Below, piece by piece: positions 1-8,417 of a DNA stretch of 64,000 bases; the first letter of the stretch is position 1, and each line of letters begins with the position of its first letter. The notes beneath the pieces were generated by a model. That model worked only from the letters and a program-made list of their open reading frames with translations. It did no database searches and was not told where the DNA came from. The translations under genes were made by a program, and so were the position numbers. The stretch is from contig NZ_PNQZ01000025.1 in NCBI RefSeq assembly GCF_003994335.1, positions 62,004 through 126,003 of the forward strand, given 5' to 3'. The stretch comes from Asaia sp. W19 (GTDB lineage: Bacteria > Pseudomonadota > Alphaproteobacteria > Acetobacterales > Acetobacteraceae).

Positions 1-387
1 AAGCTCAATGCCTCGATTTCGGGCGCCGAGGTCGGATGCCAGGGTGAGGTCGGTGTGGCCTCCTCCATGGCGGCGGCGGGGCTGGCGGCAGCCCTGGGCG
101 GCACGCCCGAACAGATCGAAGATGCGGCCGAGATCGGCATGGAGCATCATCTGGGTATGACCTGCGATCCTGTAGCGGGCCTCGTGCAGATCCCATGCAT
201 CGAGCGTAATGCCTTCGGTGCGGTGAAGGCCATCAATGCGGCCTCGCTTGCGCTGAATGGCGATGGTGCCCATCTCGTCTCACTCGATCAGGTTATCCGC
301 ACCATGGCCGAAACCGGGCGGGATATGAACCAGCGCTACAAGGAAACCTCGCTGGGCGGGCTCGCCGTCAACCTGCCGGAATGCTGA
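1..387 (+). CDS. sdaA: L-serine dehydratase (serine ammonia-lyase), C-terminal fragment
   Basis: Only the last 128 residues are in the window; the gene enters from the left edge in frame 1. The enzyme deaminates L-serine to pyruvate and ammonia using a [4Fe-4S] cluster. The fragment carries the conserved [17 protein letters not shown] stretch (about residues 12-28) and [18 protein letters not shown] (about 53-70), whose cysteines belong to the cluster-binding set of iron-sulfur serine dehydratases. It ends with the family-typical C-terminus close to [11 protein letters not shown]. It converges on a minus-strand SDR gene. The identification is firm; single-chain versus split-subunit form cannot be judged from the fragment. 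Confidence 0.93.
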   Translation, partial: KLNASISGAEVGCQGEVGVASSMAAAGLAAALGGTPEQIEDAAEIGMEHHLGMTCDPVAGLVQIPCIERNAFGAVKAINAASLALNGDGAHLVSLDQVIRTMAETGRDMNQRYKETSLGGLAVNLPEC

Positions 388-411
388 GCTTCTGAACGGA
401 TAATCGCCTGG

Positions 412-438
412 CGGGGCCGGCATGGTTTGCGGACCCCG
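412..438. terminator. weak hairpin between convergent genes
   Basis: A short CGGGG/CCCCG stem with a long loop lies between the serine dehydratase stop and the stop of the convergent SDR gene. There is no good U tract, so its role as a bidirectional terminator is only suggested by position. Confidence 0.3.
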
Positions 439-453
439 ACGATGGATCTGGAC

Positions 454-1233
454 TTATCGATAGACGATTCCGCCATCGGTCAGGATCGACTGGCCGGTGA
501 TATAGTCGGAGTCCGCGCTGGCCAGAAACGCGACGAGGGCTGCCACGTCATCCGGCGTCTGGGCCCGGCCAAGAGCGATGCCATCGACATATTTCTTGTA
601 GGTCTCGCCTTTGGGCGTCCCTGTCAGCGTCGAGAAGCGCTCATCGATTTCGACCCACATATCCGTACCCACGATACCCGGACAATAGGCGTTCACCGTA
701 ATGCCTGAGCGCGCATATTCCTTGGCTGCCGATTGCGTGAGGGCGCGTACCGCAAATTTCGTCGCGGAATAGACACCCAGCAGGGCAAACCCGTCATGCC
801 CGGCGATCGAGGACGCATTGATGATCTTGCCTTTCTGGCCGCGTGCCTTGAATTTGGCCGCTGAGGCCTGAATACCCCAGAGCACACCCTGGATATTGAT
901 GCGCAAGATGCGCTCGACCTCCTCGGGCATCACATCGGCAATCGGGTTCACCTGCGCGATCCCGGCATTATTGATCATCACATCAAATCCGGCGAGTGCA
1001 GTCTCGGCATGATCGATGGCGGCATAGACCGCATCGCGCTGGCTGACATCAGCAGCAAAGACGCTCGCCTTGCGGCCAAGAGCCTCGATCTCGCCGCGTA
1101 CGCTCTCAAGCTTGTCCGTCTTGAGATCCACAAGGGCAATGTTTGCCCCTTCGCTGGCCAGTCGCAGCGCAATGCCGCGCCCGATCCCCTGAGCCGCACC
1201 GGTGACCAGAACGATTTTTCCATCGAGACGCAT
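454..1233 (-). CDS. budC: acetoin/diacetyl reductase (2,3-butanediol dehydrogenase), SDR family
   Basis: 259-residue classical short-chain dehydrogenase expected to reduce diacetyl and acetoin with NADH in the cytoplasm. Visible motifs are the cofactor loop [12 protein letters not shown] near the N-terminus, NNAG in the middle, the catalytic serine in INASSIAGH, and YSATK with the catalytic Tyr/Lys. The stretch [17 protein letters not shown] and the ending [15 protein letters not shown] resemble the meso-2,3-butanediol dehydrogenase/acetoin reductase subfamily closely. I chose the ATG at 1233 because it follows GAGGGAGA at a proper distance; the reading frame continues upstream to 1284 without a ribosome site. 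Single gene, preceded by 234 bp with inverted repeats. The exact substrate remains an inference from family. Confidence 0.82.
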   Translation of the reverse strand: MRLDGKIVLVTGAAQGIGRGIALRLASEGANIALVDLKTDKLESVRGEIEALGRKASVFAADVSQRDAVYAAIDHAETALAGFDVMINNAGIAQVNPIADVMPEEVERILRINIQGVLWGIQASAAKFKARGQKGKIINASSIAGHDGFALLGVYSATKFAVRALTQSAAKEYARSGITVNAYCPGIVGTDMWVEIDERFSTLTGTPKGETYKKYVDGIALGRAQTPDDVAALVAFLASADSDYITGQSILTDGGIVYR

Positions 1234-1330
1234 GGGTGGTTTCTCCCTCATCATGGGCGGGCAACACCCGTGATGGCGTCGCATGGCCCCGTGTCCGAGA
1301 GGGAAACGGCGGAACCCAGGCTCAGGTCAG

Positions 1331-1401
1331 GGTCATGAGCGTCTTGTGAACTTCGAGACAGAACATGTCATGACCTGGGATGAAGGTTCTTGATTCAAGA
1401 A
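1331..1401. promoter_or_regulatory. two inverted repeats upstream of the acetoin reductase gene
   Basis: GGTCATGA (1331-1338) is mirrored by TCATGACC (1368-1375). Nearby, TTCTTGA-T-TCAAGAA (1387-1401) is a perfect 15-bp palindrome. Both lie in the 234-bp gap between holC and the minus-strand reductase gene, where its promoter must be. They are candidate operator sites; no regulator gene is adjacent and no convincing -35/-10 pair was seen. Confidence 0.35.
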
Positions 1402-1467
1402 GGCAGAAACGGGTGTTCTGGCGTGGAGCTCGTTGTGACGGGGCAGGAGGGGCCCGTTCAGTCAGGC

Positions 1468-1914
1468 TCAACCGGCTTTCTGCCAGCCCCGTTCCTGCTG
1501 CTGCCAATAGGCCAGGTCATGTCCGGCCTGTTTCGCGCTGCTCCACAAGCTGCGCGCGCGACTGACGGCCTGAGTGTCATTGCCATCGAAAAGGGTGAAG
1601 ATACGTTCGAAACGCTCGAGCGCCGTATCGATGCCGCCATCAAGCAGAAACAGAAAACGCGCCTCATTGGGCACGTCATCGCCCTTTGTAAGCCAGATGG
1701 GCTGTCTTGGACCATGCCCCATGCTCTGGCTGCCATGAGGCAGCCAGAGGGGGGATTTTGCTTTCCACAGGGCTTCATCGAGTTGCTTGACCTGTGCGGC
1801 ATCACGGCACCGGATCACGGCGCGCTGCCCGGAGTCGAGCGTCCGCCCCAGAAGGGGAGGCAGCGCGTCTTCCAGCGTTGTGCGCGTCAGGTGATAGAAG
1901 CCGATTGCGCTCAT
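1468..1914 (-). CDS. holC: DNA polymerase III chi subunit
   Basis: 148 residues, matching the usual length of chi (about 147). Chi is the clamp-loader accessory protein that contacts single-strand binding protein. The start MSAIGFYHLTRTTLEDALPPLL and the body pattern (RAVIRCRDAAQVKQLDEALW, a GDDVPNEARFLFLLDGG-like strand, then an FERIFTLFDGND-like helix) fit the HolC fold. The chosen ATG at 1914 overlaps the pepA stop in an ATGA, implying translational coupling. The pepA-holC order is common in Proteobacteria and supports the call. Confidence 0.85.
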   Translation of the reverse strand: MSAIGFYHLTRTTLEDALPPLLGRTLDSGQRAVIRCRDAAQVKQLDEALWKAKSPLWLPHGSQSMGHGPRQPIWLTKGDDVPNEARFLFLLDGGIDTALERFERIFTLFDGNDTQAVSRARSLWSSAKQAGHDLAYWQQQERGWQKAG

Positions 1915-3410
1915 GAAGCGGCTGTTTCTCCCTGCTCGTGATGGCGCACGAGCGCATCGAGCAAACGCACGCCGAAGCCGGTTGCGCCCTTGGGGCATTG
2001 CGGTGCCGCGTCGGAGCGCCAAGCCACCCCCGCAATATCGAGATGCGCCCAGGGCGTGTCGCCGACGAACCGCGCAAGAAACTGGGCGGCGGTGATGGAG
2101 CTGCCCGGACGGCCCGTGATGTTCTTCATATCGGCAATATCCGAGCGCAGCTGTCGGTCATAGGCCTTGCCCATCGGCATGCGCCATACGGCCTCACCCG
2201 TTGTCTCGCCTGCTTCGAACAAAGCCTTGGCCAGCGCGTCGTCATTGCTGAACAGACCCGCGCGCACATGGCCCAGACTGACCACAATGGCCCCGGTCAG
2301 CGTGGCGAGATCCACCATCAGGCGCGGCTGGAAGCGCTCCTTTGCATAGGCCAGCACATCGGCAAGAACCAGACGCCCCTCAGCATCGGTATTGAGCACT
2401 TCGATGGTCTTTCCAGCATAGCTGCGCACCACGTCGCCGGGGCGTTGCGCATTGCCTGACAGCATGTTCTCGACCAGACCGACGACCCCGATCACATGGG
2501 TGGTGGCCTTGCGTCGCGCCACGGCCTCGAGCGCGCCGACCACGGCGGCGGCCCCGCCCATATCGGTCTTCATCTCATCCATGCCAGCGGCTGGCTTGAT
2601 GGAGATACCGCCGGAGTCGAAGGTCACGCCCTTGCCGATGAAAGCGATCGGTGCGTCCTCCGAGCCACGATAGCGCATGATCGCAACCCGGGCTTCCTGA
2701 TCGCTGCCCTGGGCCACGCCCAGCAGCGCTCCGAAACCCAGCTCGCGCAGACGCGCGGCATTGAGGATCTCCACCTCCACGCCTAGATCGCGCAGTGTCT
2801 CGATGCGGCGGGCGAATTCCGGCGGGTTGAGCACGTTGGGCGGCTCGCTTACCAGATCCCGAGCGCGGAAGACGCCCTTGGCCACGGCCTGCAGGCTCTC
2901 CCACTGAACGCGCACGGTTTCGGTATCATCCACACCCAAATGCAGGCGCTGAAGCTGCGGCGCGTTCTCGGCTTCATCCGTGTGATAGAGGTCGAAGCTG
3001 TAGCGTCCCAGTGCAGCGCCATAGGCGGCATGGGCAGCAAACTCGGCGCATCGACCGGCGAAGGCAAGATCGGCATGGGTCGTGTCGCGCACGGCACGCG
3101 CCGCCTGACCTCCGGCGGCTTCCATGCACGGGATATCCAGTTCGTCCTCCGGTCCGCAGCCGATCAGCACGATACGCGCGAGTGCGGCGCAAGGAGCCAG
3201 CAGCGTGCAGCTCTGATCGCGCTGGCCCTTGAAGCGTGAAATGGCAACAGCGCGACGAAGAGCCCCGCCAGTCGCCGCATCGAGATGGGTGAACGGTCCG
3301 TGCGCCACATCGAAATCCGGTCCGGTGAGCAGTACCAGCGTCTGTTCCGATTCCGGGGCACCCTTGCCCTGCAGGATTGGAAACGGCGCCTGAATCTGGA
3401 TGTCGAGCAT
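1911..3410 (-). CDS. pepA: leucyl aminopeptidase (M17 family)
   Basis: 499-residue cytosolic dinuclear-metal aminopeptidase that trims N-terminal residues from peptides. The M17 signature NTDAEGRL lies at residues 340-347, and the preceding stretch with FDSGGISIKP and MKTDMGGAAAV supplies the lysine and aspartate metal ligands. The N-terminal third is the variable macro-like domain. I chose the ATG at 3410; a TTG 15 bp further upstream is in frame but has no ribosome site. Expressed with holC through an overlapping stop/start. Identification is firm; an additional DNA-binding role as in E. coli PepA cannot be inferred. Confidence 0.95.
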   Translation of the reverse strand: MLDIQIQAPFPILQGKGAPESEQTLVLLTGPDFDVAHGPFTHLDAATGGALRRAVAISRFKGQRDQSCTLLAPCAALARIVLIGCGPEDELDIPCMEAAGGQAARAVRDTTHADLAFAGRCAEFAAHAAYGAALGRYSFDLYHTDEAENAPQLQRLHLGVDDTETVRVQWESLQAVAKGVFRARDLVSEPPNVLNPPEFARRIETLRDLGVEVEILNAARLRELGFGALLGVAQGSDQEARVAIMRYRGSEDAPIAFIGKGVTFDSGGISIKPAAGMDEMKTDMGGAAAVVGALEAVARRKATTHVIGVVGLVENMLSGNAQRPGDVVRSYAGKTIEVLNTDAEGRLVLADVLAYAKERFQPRLMVDLATLTGAIVVSLGHVRAGLFSNDDALAKALFEAGETTGEAVWRMPMGKAYDRQLRSDIADMKNITGRPGSSITAAQFLARFVGDTPWAHLDIAGVAWRSDAAPQCPKGATGFGVRLLDALVRHHEQGETAAS

Positions 3411-3597
3411 GGTTCGTCCGGTCAAAATCTGAGAATTCCGCCACTATTGGCATGCCTCGTGCAGATGGCAAGGCGGGACATGAATAACAACGATATTGGA
3501 TCGTTCATTAAATTCAAACCACTATGAGCGTTGATTGTTGACTGGAATTATGGCCTAGTCGCGCCTCACGCCACCCGACGCCCATCAAGGCCCCGCC

Positions 3598-4383
3598 ATG
3601 TCATTGCTTGCCGATCTGAATCTGCTTTTCGTCCTCTCTGGTCTCGGGGTTGGCTTTCTGGTCGGTATGACCGGAGTCGGCGGCGGCTCGCTCATGACCC
3701 CGTTGCTGATCCTGTTATTCAAGGTGCATCCCCAGGCGGCAGTGGGCACCGACCTGCTCTATGCCGCGATCACCAAGTCCGTAGGAACGCTGGTTCATGG
3801 GCATCGTGGCGCTGTGGAGTGGCGTGTGGTGCTGCGCATGCTGGCAGGCAGCCTGCCTGCCACGGTAATATCCCTGATGTTTCTGCACTGGTATGGCAGC
3901 CCGTCTCACGACACGACCCGTCTTGTCTCCACGGCTTTGGGCGTTGCCCTTCTGATCACCGCGCCGAGTGTGTTCTTTCGCAAGGAATTGCAGGAATGGT
4001 CGCATCGCCATGCTGGTGAGCTGTCGGCGCGCAGTGCGGCGGCGTTGACCGTCATATTGGGGGCCGTGCTGGGTGTGATGGTCACGCTGTCTTCGGTGGG
4101 CGCCGGGGCAATCGGCATGACCGTCCTGATCCTGCTCTATCCCAATCTCAGCACCGCCCGTCTCGTGGGGTCCGATATCGCCCATGCCGTGCCGCTGACG
4201 CTTATTGCCGGTATGGGACATTGGTGGCTGGGCGCGGTCAAGATTCCCATGCTGGTTTCGCTGCTTTGCGGCTCGATCCCTGGCATCGTGCTTGGCAGCC
4301 TTTGCGTCGGGCAGGTCAATGAGCGCGTTCAGCGTACAGTGCTTGCCGCCGTTCTCTTCATCGTCGGTTGGCGCCTGGTCTGA
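3598..4383 (+). CDS. TauE/SafE-family anion exporter (DUF81)
   Basis: 261-residue inner-membrane protein with about eight hydrophobic segments. The N-terminal glycine-rich motif GVGFLVGMTGVGGGSLMTPLL and the internal second copy (TLSSVGAGAIGMTVLILLYP) are the paired repeats typical of the TauE/SafE family, whose characterised members move sulfite, sulfoacetate and related organosulfur anions. Single gene, divergent from pepA with a 187-bp gap, and convergent with the molybdenum cofactor operon. The substrate is not inferable here. Confidence 0.85.
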   Translation: MSLLADLNLLFVLSGLGVGFLVGMTGVGGGSLMTPLLILLFKVHPQAAVGTDLLYAAITKSVGTLVHGHRGAVEWRVVLRMLAGSLPATVISLMFLHWYGSPSHDTTRLVSTALGVALLITAPSVFFRKELQEWSHRHAGELSARSAAALTVILGAVLGVMVTLSSVGAGAIGMTVLILLYPNLSTARLVGSDIAHAVPLTLIAGMGHWWLGAVKIPMLVSLLCGSIPGIVLGSLCVGQVNERVQRTVLAAVLFIVGWRLV

Positions 4384-4455
4384 CCTCCCCTGAAAAAGGG
4401 TCGCGGGAGCGCGATGGTCCTTCGGCTGGGAGTGGCGCATAGCCTTCTACACGCC

Positions 4456-4486
4456 ACGCGGAGAGGGAGTGGTCCTTCCTCTGCGT
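4456..4486. terminator. probable bidirectional terminator between the TauE gene and moaE
   Basis: ACGC(GG)AGAGG pairs with CCTCTGCGT across a short loop and is followed on the plus strand by GTTT. It sits between two converging genes. Confidence 0.45.
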
Positions 4487-4489
4487 GTT

Positions 4490-4918
4490 TCAGAGTTCGG
4501 TATCGTGACAGGCAATCCATTCAGAATGACCGTCGGCATAGCGTTCACGTTTCCAGATGGGCACACGGCGCTTGAGTTCGTCGATCACGAAGCGGCACGC
4601 CAGAAAGGCGCCGTCGCGATGCGCGGCTGAGACCCCGATCCAGACGGCCATATCCCCTATCGCGAGACTGCCGAAACGGTGAATGGCCGAAGCGGCAAGG
4701 ATCTCAAAGCGCGTTTCGGCCTCGCGCAACACGGCCAGAGCCTCGGCTTCGGCGAGGGGGCGGTACGCCTGATAATCCAGCCCGAGCACATCCTGCCCGT
4801 CACTGTGATTGCGCACCCAGCCTTCAAAACTGCAATACCCGCCTGCCTCGTCGCGTCTCAAGGCGTGAGCGAATGCCGTGGGATCGATGGGCTGATCTGT
4901 CAGAAGGAACGCGCTCAT
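4490..4918 (-). CDS. moaE: molybdopterin synthase large subunit
   Basis: 142 residues. MoaE joins with MoaD to convert cyclic pyranopterin monophosphate into molybdopterin. The C-terminal KRRVPIWKRERY (116-127) is the conserved active-site lysine region, and SFEGWVRNHSDG (30-41) is the usual N-terminal core motif. Its ATG overlaps the moaD stop by 4 bp. It is the last gene of the operon moeA-moaA-moaC-moaD-moaE. Length and motifs are standard. Confidence 0.96.
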   Translation of the reverse strand: MSAFLLTDQPIDPTAFAHALRRDEAGGYCSFEGWVRNHSDGQDVLGLDYQAYRPLAEAEALAVLREAETRFEILAASAIHRFGSLAIGDMAVWIGVSAAHRDGAFLACRFVIDELKRRVPIWKRERYADGHSEWIACHDTEL

Positions 4919-5157
4919 CCGCCGGATACCGGTGGAATGAACACGATATGATCGCCCTCACTGACGGGCTGATCCCAAGGGGCAAAACGCGCATTTACCG
5001 CCACGCGCAAACGCGCGCGCGGCAGGGTGAAGCCGCGCGAGTGCGCGAGAGCATCGTAAAGCGCGGCGAGATCCGGTGCCTCGGTCCGCAGCGTTTCGCT
5101 CTGACATCCAGCCTCGTCACGCAAAAGGGCAAAGTATTCGAGTGTCACGCTGGCCAT
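4915..5157 (-). CDS. moaD: molybdopterin synthase small subunit (sulfur carrier)
   Basis: 80-residue ubiquitin-fold sulfur carrier ending in the required Gly-Gly (PPVSGG), whose terminal glycine is thiocarboxylated before sulfur transfer to precursor Z. I chose the ATG at 5157 because it begins MASVTLEYFALLRDEAG, which matches family N-termini; a longer frame to 5211 would overlap moaC heavily. It starts 1 bp after the moaC stop and overlaps moaE by 4 bp, so the two synthase subunits are translationally coupled. Confidence 0.93.
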   Translation of the reverse strand: MASVTLEYFALLRDEAGCQSETLRTEAPDLAALYDALAHSRGFTLPRARLRVAVNARFAPWDQPVSEGDHIVFIPPVSGG

Positions 5158-5158
5158 G

Positions 5159-5635
5159 TCAGCCTGCTCTGAAATCACGCTTGCCACCGCTCTTGCCCAT
5201 GAGGCGAACATTTTCGATCACCATGTCATGGCTGAGTGCCTTGCACATGTCATACAGGGTGAGGGCGGCAACGGTGGCGCCGGTGAGGGCCTCCATTTCC
5301 ACACCCGTCTTGCCTTCGCATTTCACACGGCAATCGATGAGCGCGGTGCATCCCTCAATGGTAATGTCGAGCTTGCATCCGGTCAGGGCGAGGGGGTGGC
5401 AGAGCGGAATGAGCTGCGCGGTCGATTTGGTTCCCATGATCCCGGCAAGCTGTGCCACGGTCAGCACGGCGCCCTTGCTGGTCATGTAGCCGGACTCGGC
5501 AAGGGACTGGGCGACATCGGGGGGGAAACGCAGCGTGGCGCGCGCATGGGCCTCGCGCCGGGTCACCTGCTTGTCGCCTATCTCGACCATGCGAGGCCGT
5601 TCGCCGTTTTCATCCACATGGGTCAGGGATGTCAT
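5159..5635 (-). CDS. moaC: cyclic pyranopterin monophosphate synthase
   Basis: 158 residues, standard MoaC length. It completes cPMP formation from the MoaA product. The region IPLCHPLALTGCKLDI and the C-terminal KTGVEMEALTGATVAALTLYDMCKA are strongly conserved and hold the catalytic lysine/aspartate. The start MTSLTHVDENGERPRMVEI is typical. It begins 2 bp past the moaA stop. Confidence 0.97.
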   Translation of the reverse strand: MTSLTHVDENGERPRMVEIGDKQVTRREAHARATLRFPPDVAQSLAESGYMTSKGAVLTVAQLAGIMGTKSTAQLIPLCHPLALTGCKLDITIEGCTALIDCRVKCEGKTGVEMEALTGATVAALTLYDMCKALSHDMVIENVRLMGKSGGKRDFRAG

Positions 5636-5636
5636 C

Positions 5637-6692
5637 TCAGCCTCCTATATAATACATCTCGATGCGCTCTTGCGGGTCATGCGCCCCTCCCGCCCGTGAC
5701 GCAGGCGCCCCGTCATGGCGTTGTTCACTATAGCGATCTGCGCGGGCCTGCCAGATAGCGCGCAGCACTGCCTCGAGGTCTTCATCCGAGTTCTGGGCCA
5801 GGGCCGGGCGCAGATCTGTGCCCTGGCTGGCGAAGAGGCATGTGAAGATCTGCCCCTCCGATGAAAGGCGCGCACGCGAGCAATCGCCACAGAACGGGGC
5901 GGTGACAGAGGAAATGAACCCGATCTCACCGCCGCCATCCACGAACCGATAGCGCCGCGCCACCTCACCTCGATAGAGCGGGGCCAGTGCCTCGACAGGC
6001 CAGGTCTCAGCGATGCGCGACAGGAGCTCGGCTGAGGGCACCACCTCTCCTTGCGACCAGTGATTGCGGGTGCCAACATCCATGTATTCGATAAAGCGCA
6101 AGGTGACCCCGCTATGGCGGAAGCGCGCCGCCAGAGGCAGGATTTCGCTTTCATTCACCCCGCGCTGGATGACGGTATTGATCTTGATCCCGCCGGAGAA
6201 GCCGCGTTCCGCCGCCTGGTCGATGGCGGCCAGAACGGTCTCAACCTGAGCACGCCCGCCGCTCATGCGACTGAAAATTGCGGGATCGAGGGCATCGAGA
6301 CTGATCGTGAGCCGGGTCAGACCAGCCTCGTGCAGCGCGTCGAGATGGCGGTCGAGGAGAACCGCATTGGTCGTGAGCGCCACATCATCAATACCCTCGA
6401 GCGCCACGAGGCGGGCAACCAGATCGGGCAGCCCCGGTCTCAGGAGCGGCTCCCCTCCGGTCAGACGCAATTTGCTGACACCCAGCCCCGCCGAGACACG
6501 CGCTATGCGGGTGATCGCCTCGAAATCGAGTCGTGCTGCGGGGTCGAGAAAGGCGAAATCGTCATGGAACACCGATTGCGGCATGCAATAGGGGCAGCGA
6601 AAATTGCATCGGTCCATGACCGAAATGCGCAGATCATGCCAGGGGCGCGCAAGACGATCACGCGGCGCCGCTCGGGTCGTCTCACCACGCAT
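5637..6692 (-). CDS. moaA: GTP 3',8-cyclase (radical SAM)
   Basis: 351 residues. MoaA converts GTP to 3',8-cyclo-GTP. The radical-SAM cluster motif C29-x3-C33-x2-C36 (CNFRCPYC) is present, with a GGEPLL SAM motif downstream. The C-terminal second cluster motif FCGDCSRARLSSEG...TCLF is also present, as is the essential C-terminal GG (MYYIGG). The start overlaps the moeA stop by 11 bp. All features are those of a functional MoaA. Confidence 0.97.
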   Translation of the reverse strand: MRGETTRAAPRDRLARPWHDLRISVMDRCNFRCPYCMPQSVFHDDFAFLDPAARLDFEAITRIARVSAGLGVSKLRLTGGEPLLRPGLPDLVARLVALEGIDDVALTTNAVLLDRHLDALHEAGLTRLTISLDALDPAIFSRMSGGRAQVETVLAAIDQAAERGFSGGIKINTVIQRGVNESEILPLAARFRHSGVTLRFIEYMDVGTRNHWSQGEVVPSAELLSRIAETWPVEALAPLYRGEVARRYRFVDGGGEIGFISSVTAPFCGDCSRARLSSEGQIFTCLFASQGTDLRPALAQNSDEDLEAVLRAIWQARADRYSEQRHDGAPASRAGGAHDPQERIEMYYIGG

Positions 6693-7881
6693 GAAAAACC
6701 AGGCCGGTCCCTGCGGACAAGGGCGTATCGCCCGGCGGCAAGGTCACAAGACCATCGGTCGCGCCGAGCCGATTGAAATCGCCGGAAGTCGTCATGGGGC
6801 ATGGATAGGCAAGCGTCCGGCCTTGATCGTCATGACCGAGACGCACAGGGACGAAGCGCGTCATGGTGGCGATGGGGGTGAGCGGCGCAGCGAGCATAAC
6901 GTGGCGGGGCGGCAGATTCAGGCCCTGGGCATGCAACAGCGCCGGCACGACATGACGGCTGCAGCAGGCCAGAGCGGAAACAGGATTACCCGGAAGGGCG
7001 AAGACCGGCTGGCCGGATTTACCGATGCCGAACCAGAACGGCTTGCCCGGGCGCTGGGCCACCTTATGGAAAATCCGTTGCACGCCCAAGGCTGCAAGCA
7101 CCTTGGGAACGAAATCGAAATCGCCCATGGAGACACCCCCGCTGAGCACCACGGCATCATGGGTATCGAGCGCTTCGTCGAGTTTGAGCGTCAGGATCGC
7201 CAGATCATCGGGCAGTGTCAGCAGGGTCTGTCGGGTGAGACCCCGGCGGGCGAGCGAGGCTGCGATGGCGTAGTCGTTCGAGCGTCTGATCTGCCAGGGA
7301 GCGACGGGCGCGTCGGGCGCTACCAGTTCATCCCCGGTTGAAATGACCGCGATAGAAGGAATTGCCGAAACCAGAGGCTGGCTGATCCCGTTCGCGGCCA
7401 GAACCGCCATCTCGGGCGGAGACAATATCAGGCCGCTTTCGAGTAACGCCGCACCCGCAGCGCAATCGGCTCCCATGGGGTGGATGTGCTGCCCACGTTT
7501 TGGAGAGACACCCTTCTGCAGGATGAGCGTATCTCCTTCCCGACGGTAATCCTCACGCGGGATAACGGTATCAGCCCCACGGGGCAGGACCGCCCCTGTC
7601 ATCACGGCCAGTGCCGCCTCATGGCCTGGGTCAAGGGTCAGAGGAGGGTGCCCGGCCGCCTGGGTACCGCTCAGAACCCAGGCTGTCTGTCTGTCACGCC
7701 AGGCGACGGCGATCCCATCAAGTATCACGCGGTCATAGGGAGGGAGGGCGCGCTCGGCATGAACTGCCTGGCGCAGGACACGCCCGTACGCGGCTTCCAG
7801 CGGGACAGCCTCAACCGGAAACGGCGTCATGGCCTGCCGGATGAGTCGTTCGGCCATAGTTAGGGGCAGGAGATCACTCAT
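6682..7881 (-). CDS. moeA: molybdopterin molybdenumtransferase
   Basis: 399 residues. MoeA inserts molybdate into adenylylated molybdopterin. Conserved elements include PPYDRVILDGIAV near the N-terminus, the loop with LSGGVSMGDFDFVPK in the middle, and LPGNPVSAL near the C-terminus. I chose ATG 7881, which follows GGAA and starts MSDLLPLTMAERL. The frame stays open about 60 codons upstream, but that stretch lacks MoeA similarity and contains a perfect hairpin, so it is more likely a leader. First gene of the molybdenum cofactor operon. Confidence 0.94.
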   Translation of the reverse strand: MSDLLPLTMAERLIRQAMTPFPVEAVPLEAAYGRVLRQAVHAERALPPYDRVILDGIAVAWRDRQTAWVLSGTQAAGHPPLTLDPGHEAALAVMTGAVLPRGADTVIPREDYRREGDTLILQKGVSPKRGQHIHPMGADCAAGAALLESGLILSPPEMAVLAANGISQPLVSAIPSIAVISTGDELVAPDAPVAPWQIRRSNDYAIAASLARRGLTRQTLLTLPDDLAILTLKLDEALDTHDAVVLSGGVSMGDFDFVPKVLAALGVQRIFHKVAQRPGKPFWFGIGKSGQPVFALPGNPVSALACCSRHVVPALLHAQGLNLPPRHVMLAAPLTPIATMTRFVPVRLGHDDQGRTLAYPCPMTTSGDFNRLGATDGLVTLPPGDTPLSAGTGLVFHAW

Positions 7882-8310
7882 GGGCGTTCCATATGGGCAT
7901 TCCGGCAGGGCACGCCAATGCGCCCGACCAGCATCCTGCGTGAGAGAAAGGTGATGCCCGACGATCCGCCGGGCATCAAGTGCATCAAGAAAAGAGGGGC
8001 AGCGCATCGATGTCCTGCGGGAAGGGCCCTGTGCGTGGGCCGAAATGGTGGTGAGAAACGCTGCCATGCCGATTTACGGTGTGCCGGGCAGGGTGTGCCA
8101 CATGAGAGCTTCTGTGCTGCGCGTCGGTCTGTGTCTTTCCCGTAACAGAAAACGCACTTCATCAAATGGCAAGTTTTGCAGGTGCAACCTATTCTCATCA
8201 CAGCGCCTTGATCTGCGGAACGAAGGGTGAGGGGCGTGTGACAGTTCCGCGAAAGGCCAGACATTCTCTGCAACGGATGATTGATGGCTTCTGGAAGCTA
8301 TGCTAGTTCG
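7882..8310. other. intergenic leader region between moeA and emrA
   Basis: This is most of the 536-bp gap separating the divergent moeA and emrA genes. It holds the moeA leader with a perfect hairpin at 7952-7978. I see no credible gene; the open frames on either strand have no family resemblance and no ribosome site. No match to the known molybdenum-cofactor RNA motif was recognised by eye. Confidence 0.5.
7952..7978 (-). promoter_or_regulatory. perfect 9-bp hairpin in the moeA leader
   Basis: TGATGCCCG (7952-7960) pairs with CGGGCATCA (7970-7978) around a 9-nt loop, about 70 bp upstream of the moeA start. On the minus strand it is followed by ACCTTTCTCTC, which is pyrimidine-rich but not a proper U tract. 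It could be an attenuator or protein-binding element for the molybdenum cofactor operon. Confidence 0.4.
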
Positions 8311-8329
8311 TGACCGAACCGAACGGTCA
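8311..8329. promoter_or_regulatory. TetR-type operator palindrome upstream of emrA
   Basis: TGACCG-AACCGAA-CGGTCA is a perfect 6-bp inverted repeat with a 7-nt centre, the size and style of TetR-family operators. It follows a possible -10 TATGCT (8299-8304) and lies about 90 bp upstream of the efflux operon. No tetR-type gene is adjacent in the window, so the repressor would be encoded elsewhere. Confidence 0.5.
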
Positions 8330-8417
8330 TTTTCAGATCAGGCGATGAGATTTCGGGGTAACGGACCCAAAAACTGAGTTGCTTCGGACAAAGCGGGGCA
8401 ACGCCGAGAGGATGCAC

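Noticed and set aside
8379-8417. TTG start at 8379 or ATG 8412 for emrA
   Set aside because: The GAGAGG site is at the correct 6-nt distance only for ATG 8418.
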